Origin: Candidatus Nomurabacteria bacterium
GTDB taxonomy: Bacteria; Patescibacteriota; Minisyncoccia; Phycocordibacterales; UBA9973
Assembly: GCA_026395935.1 (NCBI GenBank)
Contig: JAPLXT010000046.1
Span: forward strand, 1 to 16,726
Direction: 5' to 3'
Length of the DNA: 16,726 nt
The translations under genes and the position numbers were made by a program. The stretch's first letter is position 1. The number at the start of each line of letters is the position of its first letter. The notes under the pieces are model-generated. The model ran no database searches. It saw only the letters and a list, made by a program, of their open reading frames with translations, and was not told where the DNA came from. This document shows, piece after piece, positions 13,693-16,726 of this stretch.

Positions 13693-13851
13693 TTTTTAGG
13701 GATTAAATTTTTACTTAAAGCTTCAATTAAAAACTACTCCTTCTACCCTTAATTGTCAAATTAAGATGGGTACAACAAGGGTATAGTAAGGACCGTCCTT
13801 GCTACTTAAACGATTCCCTAGAGGGCCTATCGTCTATTTTTATTTGCAGGG
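13693..13851. other. Intergenic region between tRNA-Gln and 54-aa gene, with stacked hairpins
   Basis: No gene is seen. TACCCTT (13744-13750) can pair with AAGGGTA (13777-13783), or TACCC plus TTAATT can fold onto AATTAA and GGGTA (13768-13772). A near-palindrome AAGGACCGTCCTT is at 13788-13800. A hairpin ACGAT (13810-13814) / ATCGT (13829-13833) with inner CCC/GGG is followed by CTATTTTTATTT on the plus strand, terminator-like. These may be a small structured RNA or only 3' processing and termination sequence for the tRNA. Confidence 0.4.
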
Positions 13852-13922
13852 CTGGGAGGCTTGGACTCGAACCAAGATAACTTCCTTCAGAGGGAAGTGT
13901 CCTACCATTAGACGATCTCCCA
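13852..13922 (-). tRNA. tRNA-Gln (anticodon CUG)
   Basis: A full cloverleaf on the minus strand, 71 nt. The acceptor stem TGGGAGA / CCTCCCA has the T1-A72 pair typical of bacterial tRNA-Gln and an A7-C66 mismatch. The D arm is GTCT-AATGGTAG-GAC (with a T-G pair), the anticodon stem is CTTCC/GGAAG, and the loop CTCTGAA gives anticodon CTG. The T arm is CTTGG-TTCGAGT-CCAAG and the discriminator is G73, which glutaminyl-tRNA identity favours. The 3' CCA is not encoded (CCC follows G73). A minus-strand TATAAT (13965-13960) with TTGTGG 17 bp upstream is a likely promoter. Confidence 0.93.
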
Positions 13923-13959
13923 GCTCTGAAAACAAAAATAAAGATAATATTCGGCAATT

Positions 13960-13988
13960 ATTATACTTACAGGAACATATTACCACAA
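13960..13988 (-). promoter_or_regulatory. Promoter of tRNA-Gln
   Basis: On the minus strand TTGTGG (13988-13983), a 17-bp spacer, and a consensus TATAAT (13965-13960). Transcription would start about 30 nt before the mature tRNA 5' end. Confidence 0.55.
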
Positions 13989-14004
13989 AACCCTAAAAAT
14001 TCAA

Positions 14005-14033
14005 TTGATACGAAAGAGATAATAAGGTAGAAT
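14005..14033 (+). promoter_or_regulatory. Sigma70-type promoter of the LOG gene
   Basis: TTGATA (14005-14010), a 17-bp spacer, TAGAAT (14028-14033). The -10 box abuts the ATG at 14034, so transcription should start near 14040, where a second in-frame ATG lies. Confidence 0.55.
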
Positions 14034-14765
14034 ATGGCAATGACTACAGAAATAAAATATGAGCCTAGGCACATAACAACAGATGATATTAAAAATGGTT
14101 GCATGACTCTCACTGGTAATAATGGTGAGGAGACGAAGCTTTGCATGATACAAGAAGAATTCCGCCAAGGGATAGATTCAATGACGAATATAGGTCCTTC
14201 GGTCACTTTCTATGGTTCAGCAAGGCTTAACTCTGATCACCCTGAATATATAAGAGCATACAATTTGTCTTACAGAATAGCTAAAGAATTAAATTACATA
14301 GTTATGTCAGGTGGAGGAGGTGGAATAATGGAAGCTGCAAACAAAGGTGCATTCGATGCCGGAGTAGAATCCATCGGTCTTACGATCAGACTACCAAAAG
14401 AACAATTCACGAACCCTTATGTAACCAAAGAGATTCCTTTTCATTTCTTTTTCGCTCGACAAGTATCTATGCAGTACACAACTGAAGCTTGCATATATTG
14501 TGCAGGAGGTACAGGCACGATGTATGAATTCTTTGAAATGCTTACTCACCTACAGACTGGCAAGATAGGGCCAATACCTATAATCCTATTCGGTACAGAA
14601 TTCTGGACTCCTATAAAAAATTTAATTCAAGAACAATTCGTAGAAAAATATAAAACTATATCACAATTTGATATAGATAGATGTGTAATAACTGATGATA
14701 TGGATCAAGTTCTCGATATCGTAAAGAAAAGTAAAATTCGAACTGGAGAAGACGAATTAAATTAA
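14034..14765 (+). CDS. LOG family (TIGR00730-type) nucleotide phosphoribohydrolase
   Basis: A 243-residue Rossmann-fold LOG-family protein. The nucleotide-binding motif SGGGGGIMEAANKGA is at 92-106 and the second signature AGGTGTMYEFFE at 157-168, where the family normally reads PGGxGTxxE; the Pro is Ala here, but Glu165 is kept. Arg142 in FFARQVSM corresponds to the catalytic Arg. Members hydrolyse nucleoside 5'-monophosphates to base and ribose-5-phosphate; plant and some bacterial members release cytokinins. A general role in nucleotide salvage is more likely here. The N-terminal 50 residues are an extension over the short LOG form. Two starts are possible: ATG 14034, or ATG 14040 (codon 3), which fits a leaderless transcript from the promoter just upstream. 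An AAGG at 14024-14027 could instead act as a Shine-Dalgarno for 14034. It converges on pyrG. Confidence 0.85.
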   Translation: MAMTTEIKYEPRHITTDDIKNGCMTLTGNNGEETKLCMIQEEFRQGIDSMTNIGPSVTFYGSARLNSDHPEYIRAYNLSYRIAKELNYIVMSGGGGGIMEAANKGAFDAGVESIGLTIRLPKEQFTNPYVTKEIPFHFFFARQVSMQYTTEACIYCAGGTGTMYEFFEMLTHLQTGKIGPIPIILFGTEFWTPIKNLIQEQFVEKYKTISQFDIDRCVITDDMDQVLDIVKKSKIRTGEDELN

Positions 14766-14775
14766 AAAAAATAGG

Positions 14776-14806
14776 GTTCGCTCGAGAACATTTTTATTTT
14801 GTGTTT
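14776..14806. repeat. 31-nt repeat, copy B, after the LOG gene (terminator-like)
   Basis: An exact reverse-complement match to 7830-7860. On the plus strand the core GTTCGCTCGAGAAC (GTTC/GAAC stem) is followed by ATTTTTATTTTGTGTTTTT, terminator-like for LOG. It is preceded by AAAAAAAATAGG, so it may also stop transcription coming from pyrG. Both copies lie just after stop codons between convergent genes. Confidence 0.8.
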
Positions 14807-14823
14807 TTATTATTTGTATTTTT

Positions 14824-14861
14824 CCTCCCCTGCTAAGGGGAGGTGCCATAGGCGGAGGGGT
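14824..14861. repeat. GC-rich intergenic palindromic repeat next to the pyrG stop
   Basis: CCTCCCC (14824-14830) and GGGGAGG (14837-14843) form a perfect 7-bp stem around TGCTAA. GCC-ATA-GGC (14845-14853) forms a second small hairpin. GGAGGGGT (14854-14861) can compete for the first arm. It is strikingly GC-rich in an AT-rich window and ends 2 nt from the pyrG stop. The form resembles the CCTCCCC...GGAGGGGT repeats I recall from many draft genomes, including CPR; this is recollection, not a search. It may act as a pyrG terminator or a dispersed REP-like element. Confidence 0.7.
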
Positions 14862-14863
14862 CA

Positions 14864-16624
14864 TTATTTTTTCCCCTTCTGACACGCTTTTATGAATGCA
14901 GTGAAAAGTGGGTGTGGGGTTAAGGGGCGAGCTTTGAATTCTGGGTGGAATTGTGTACCTAGGAAGAATGGGTGCTTGTCGGCAGGAAGCTCGGCAATCT
15001 CGCAAAGTTTACCATCAGGAGATACCCCTGAGAATATGAGTCCTGCGCTCTCTAGAGCCTCTCTGTAAGCGTTTGAGACCTCATAGCGGTGTCTATGACG
15101 TTCGCTAATAGATGATGATTTGTAGGCCTTTTGGGCAATTGTACCCTTCTTAAGATTTGCAGGATATGCACCCAAGCGCATACTACCACCCATCTTTTTA
15201 TTTTCTACTTTTGCTTTCTGATCCTCCATAATATCTATGACTAAACTGTTAGAATTTGGATTCACTTCGCGAGTTGTAGCATCCTTTATTCCTAGAATAT
15301 TACGAGCATACTCTATGACCATAAGCTGCATACCATAACATAAACCAAAGTAAGGAATTTTATTCTTTCGAGCAAATTCTATCGTTTTTATTATTCCTTC
15401 TATACCTCTTGTACCAAATCCACCAGGAACAATTATCCCATCATATTTAGATAAACTTTTAATAGAATTTGGATTCTTCTCAAAATCCATAGATGATATC
15501 CAAGTGAGAACTGGCTTGCTTCCTGACGCATAGGAAGAATATTTGATAGCTTCTATTACTGAAAGATATGAATCCGAAAGTGTAAAGTCTCCTGTATTGA
15601 AATATTTACCAACGATTGCAATATTTACTACATTGTTCTTCACATGTGTGGACTTTGCAAACTTTTTCCATTTTGTAGAGCCAGTGTTTAAAGCTGGGCC
15701 ACAAACCATATTAATTTTATCGCAGATCATATCGCCCAATCCTTCCTTCTCAAAGTTTACAGGTATATCGTAAATACTATCAACATCAGGTGCAGAAATA
15801 ATATTGTCTTTTGGAATGTTACAAAACATGGAAAGCTTTTCCTTCCTTTTATCATCTAATGGCATCTTACTACGAGCAACGATAATGTCCGGCTGAATCC
15901 CGGAAGAATTCAAAGTTCGGACGGCATGTTGAGTAGGCTTGGTCTTCATTTCTCCAACATTGCTTGGTATCGGTAAGTAAGAAACCATGACAAAGAATAC
16001 ATGGTTCGGCATGCGGAGCTTCATCAAACGCGCAGCTTCAAGGAAAAGAATATTCTCGTATTCTCCCACTGTACCGCCAATCTCTATGATGACTACATCT
16101 GCATTTACTCTCGCACGAGCATTCTCTATACGGCTAATCACTTCAAGCGGAATATGTGGAACGACTTGCACGCAAGCACCATTGTATTCTAGATTCCTCT
16201 CCCTTTCTATAACACTCTGATATACGCGTCCGGTCGTCATGTAGTTCGCACGAGAAAGATCAACTCCTAGGAATCGCTCGTAATTACCCATATCCTGGTC
16301 CGTTTCATCTCCATCATCAAGGACAAAGACTTCGCCATGCTCTGTAGGATTCATGGTTCCTGCGTCTATATTTATATATGGATCAATTTTAATAGCTGTC
16401 ACAATCTGCCCCCTATCGGAAAGGATACGAGCTAGAGATGAAGCTGTGACTCCCTTACCGACGCCTGAAATAACTCCACCAACTACAAAGATATACTTAC
16501 AGTTAGATAATTTTTTTTCTAGCTGATGTAAATATTTTCCGATGGTTTTCAAATAATTGGATATAATGAAATTTTTCTTTGTAATCCAGAACAATCTTTC
16601 TGGTACAATCTGAGCTAAGTCCAT
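14864..16624 (-). CDS. pyrG: CTP synthase (glutamine-hydrolysing), start uncertain
   Basis: Converts UTP, ATP and glutamine to CTP. The synthetase domain begins KYIFVVGGVISGVGKGVTAS (from residue 43), then KIDPYINIDAGTMNPTEHGE, then DDGDETDQDMGNYERFL and IIEIGGTVGEYEN. The glutamine amidotransferase domain (from about 333) has PGGFGTRGIEG, the nucleophile Cys429 in GLCYGMQ, and the His560/Glu562 dyad in FHPEF. ERHRHRYEV is also intact. The conserved core is 544 residues, normal length. The N-terminal 42 residues are not CTP-synthase sequence: they overlap a GT2 fragment in another frame. No ATG exists near the canonical start, which should lie within a few codons of KYIF (around 16500). In-frame starts are ATG 16624, TTG 16582 and TTG 16552. 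The SGVGKG P-loop (usually SSLGKG) is a CPR-like variant. It converges on the LOG gene. Confidence 0.93.
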   Translation of the reverse strand: MDLAQIVPERLFWITKKNFIISNYLKTIGKYLHQLEKKLSNCKYIFVVGGVISGVGKGVTASSLARILSDRGQIVTAIKIDPYINIDAGTMNPTEHGEVFVLDDGDETDQDMGNYERFLGVDLSRANYMTTGRVYQSVIERERNLEYNGACVQVVPHIPLEVISRIENARARVNADVVIIEIGGTVGEYENILFLEAARLMKLRMPNHVFFVMVSYLPIPSNVGEMKTKPTQHAVRTLNSSGIQPDIIVARSKMPLDDKRKEKLSMFCNIPKDNIISAPDVDSIYDIPVNFEKEGLGDMICDKINMVCGPALNTGSTKWKKFAKSTHVKNNVVNIAIVGKYFNTGDFTLSDSYLSVIEAIKYSSYASGSKPVLTWISSMDFEKNPNSIKSLSKYDGIIVPGGFGTRGIEGIIKTIEFARKNKIPYFGLCYGMQLMVIEYARNILGIKDATTREVNPNSNSLVIDIMEDQKAKVENKKMGGSMRLGAYPANLKKGTIAQKAYKSSSISERHRHRYEVSNAYREALESAGLIFSGVSPDGKLCEIAELPADKHPFFLGTQFHPEFKARPLTPHPLFTAFIKACQKGKK

Positions 16625-16726
16625 CAATTACAAGTATTTCCAGTTTTTCTTTTGGATAATCATTTTCGATTAATGAATCCAAACATCCTGAAATGTACCT
16701 TTCTTCATTCCTGCCGGGGACAATTA
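16503..16726 (-). pseudogene. Truncated GT2 glycosyltransferase (N-terminal fragment)
   Basis: The minus strand reads, from the right edge, IVPGRNEERYISGCLDSLIE, NDYPKEKLEILVIDGLSSDC, TRKIVLDYKEKFHYIQLFEN, HRKIFTSARKKII and TAA at 16503-16505 (73 residues; the first few are outside the window). This is the start of a GT-A family 2 glycosyltransferase: the PxRNEExxI motif and the nucleotide-binding LEILVIDGxSSD. A complete enzyme is about 250-350 residues. Here the match ends near FTSA, and pyrG coding begins at the same place. It is a gene remnant, a deletion junction, or an assembly chimera. The flanking base composition does not change visibly. Confidence 0.75.

Noticed and set aside
13799..13996. 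65-residue plus-strand open frame across the tRNA
   Set aside because: It is antisense to tRNA-Gln, with no start signals and no recognisable composition.
14824..14861. Insertion-sequence terminal repeat
   Set aside because: No transposase, second end or target duplication is visible; the element is only 38 nt.
14757..15005. 82-residue minus-strand open frame rich in Pro
   Set aside because: It lies out of frame over the pyrG 3' end and the GC-rich repeat; its composition comes from the repeat.

Overview
The window looks like part of an AT-rich Patescibacteria (CPR) genome, most likely Parcubacteria/Paceibacteria. The evidence is the mix of families: three secreted DUF3494 (ice-binding-like) beta-solenoid proteins, one with an LPKTG-FPP tail; an ECF sigma factor overlapping a DUF5667 membrane protein; a string of very small membrane proteins; and a CTP synthase with an SGVGKG P-loop. 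Shine-Dalgarno sequences are nearly absent. This placement is inference from gene content; no taxonomic marker is present.

Layout. (1) 1-3365, minus strand: a tandem of three DUF3494 proteins, each carrying a different C-terminal module (peptidoglycan-binding domain, LPKTG motif, prealbumin-like domain). The gene nearest the promoter has its signal peptide out of frame with the mature protein. (2) 3366-3708: an intergenic region rich in inverted repeats, with an extended -10 promoter facing right. (3) 3709-7842, plus strand: DedA protein, GT4 glycosyltransferase, alpha/beta hydrolase, PlsC-like acyltransferase and PAP2-type phosphatase, together a plausible membrane-lipid or glycolipid module. 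(4) 7861-9073, minus strand: DUF5667 membrane protein (putative anti-sigma) and ECF sigma factor, divergent from a secreted fibronectin-III protein (9275-10108) that is split by one in-frame TAA. (5) 10217-13692, minus strand: AI-2E-family transporter, DUF2914 membrane protein and five small membrane proteins, two of them only 54 and 58 residues. (6) 13852-13922: tRNA-Gln(CUG), minus strand. (7) 14034-14765, plus strand: LOG-family protein, convergent with pyrG (14864-16624, minus strand). Upstream of pyrG, and overlapping its apparent N-terminus, is a truncated GT2 glycosyltransferase.

The most interesting signals are regulatory and structural. In six genes a sigma70-type -10 hexamer ends exactly 6 or 7 nt before a start codon, which predicts leaderless mRNAs. 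A 31-nt sequence occurs twice, in opposite orientations, at two convergent gene ends about 7 kb apart. Several genes are damaged or ambiguous at their starts (signal-peptide frameshift, GT4 start, pyrG start), and one has an internal stop. These could be assembly errors or real decay. No CRISPR array, insertion sequence, integrase or toxin-antitoxin pair was found.
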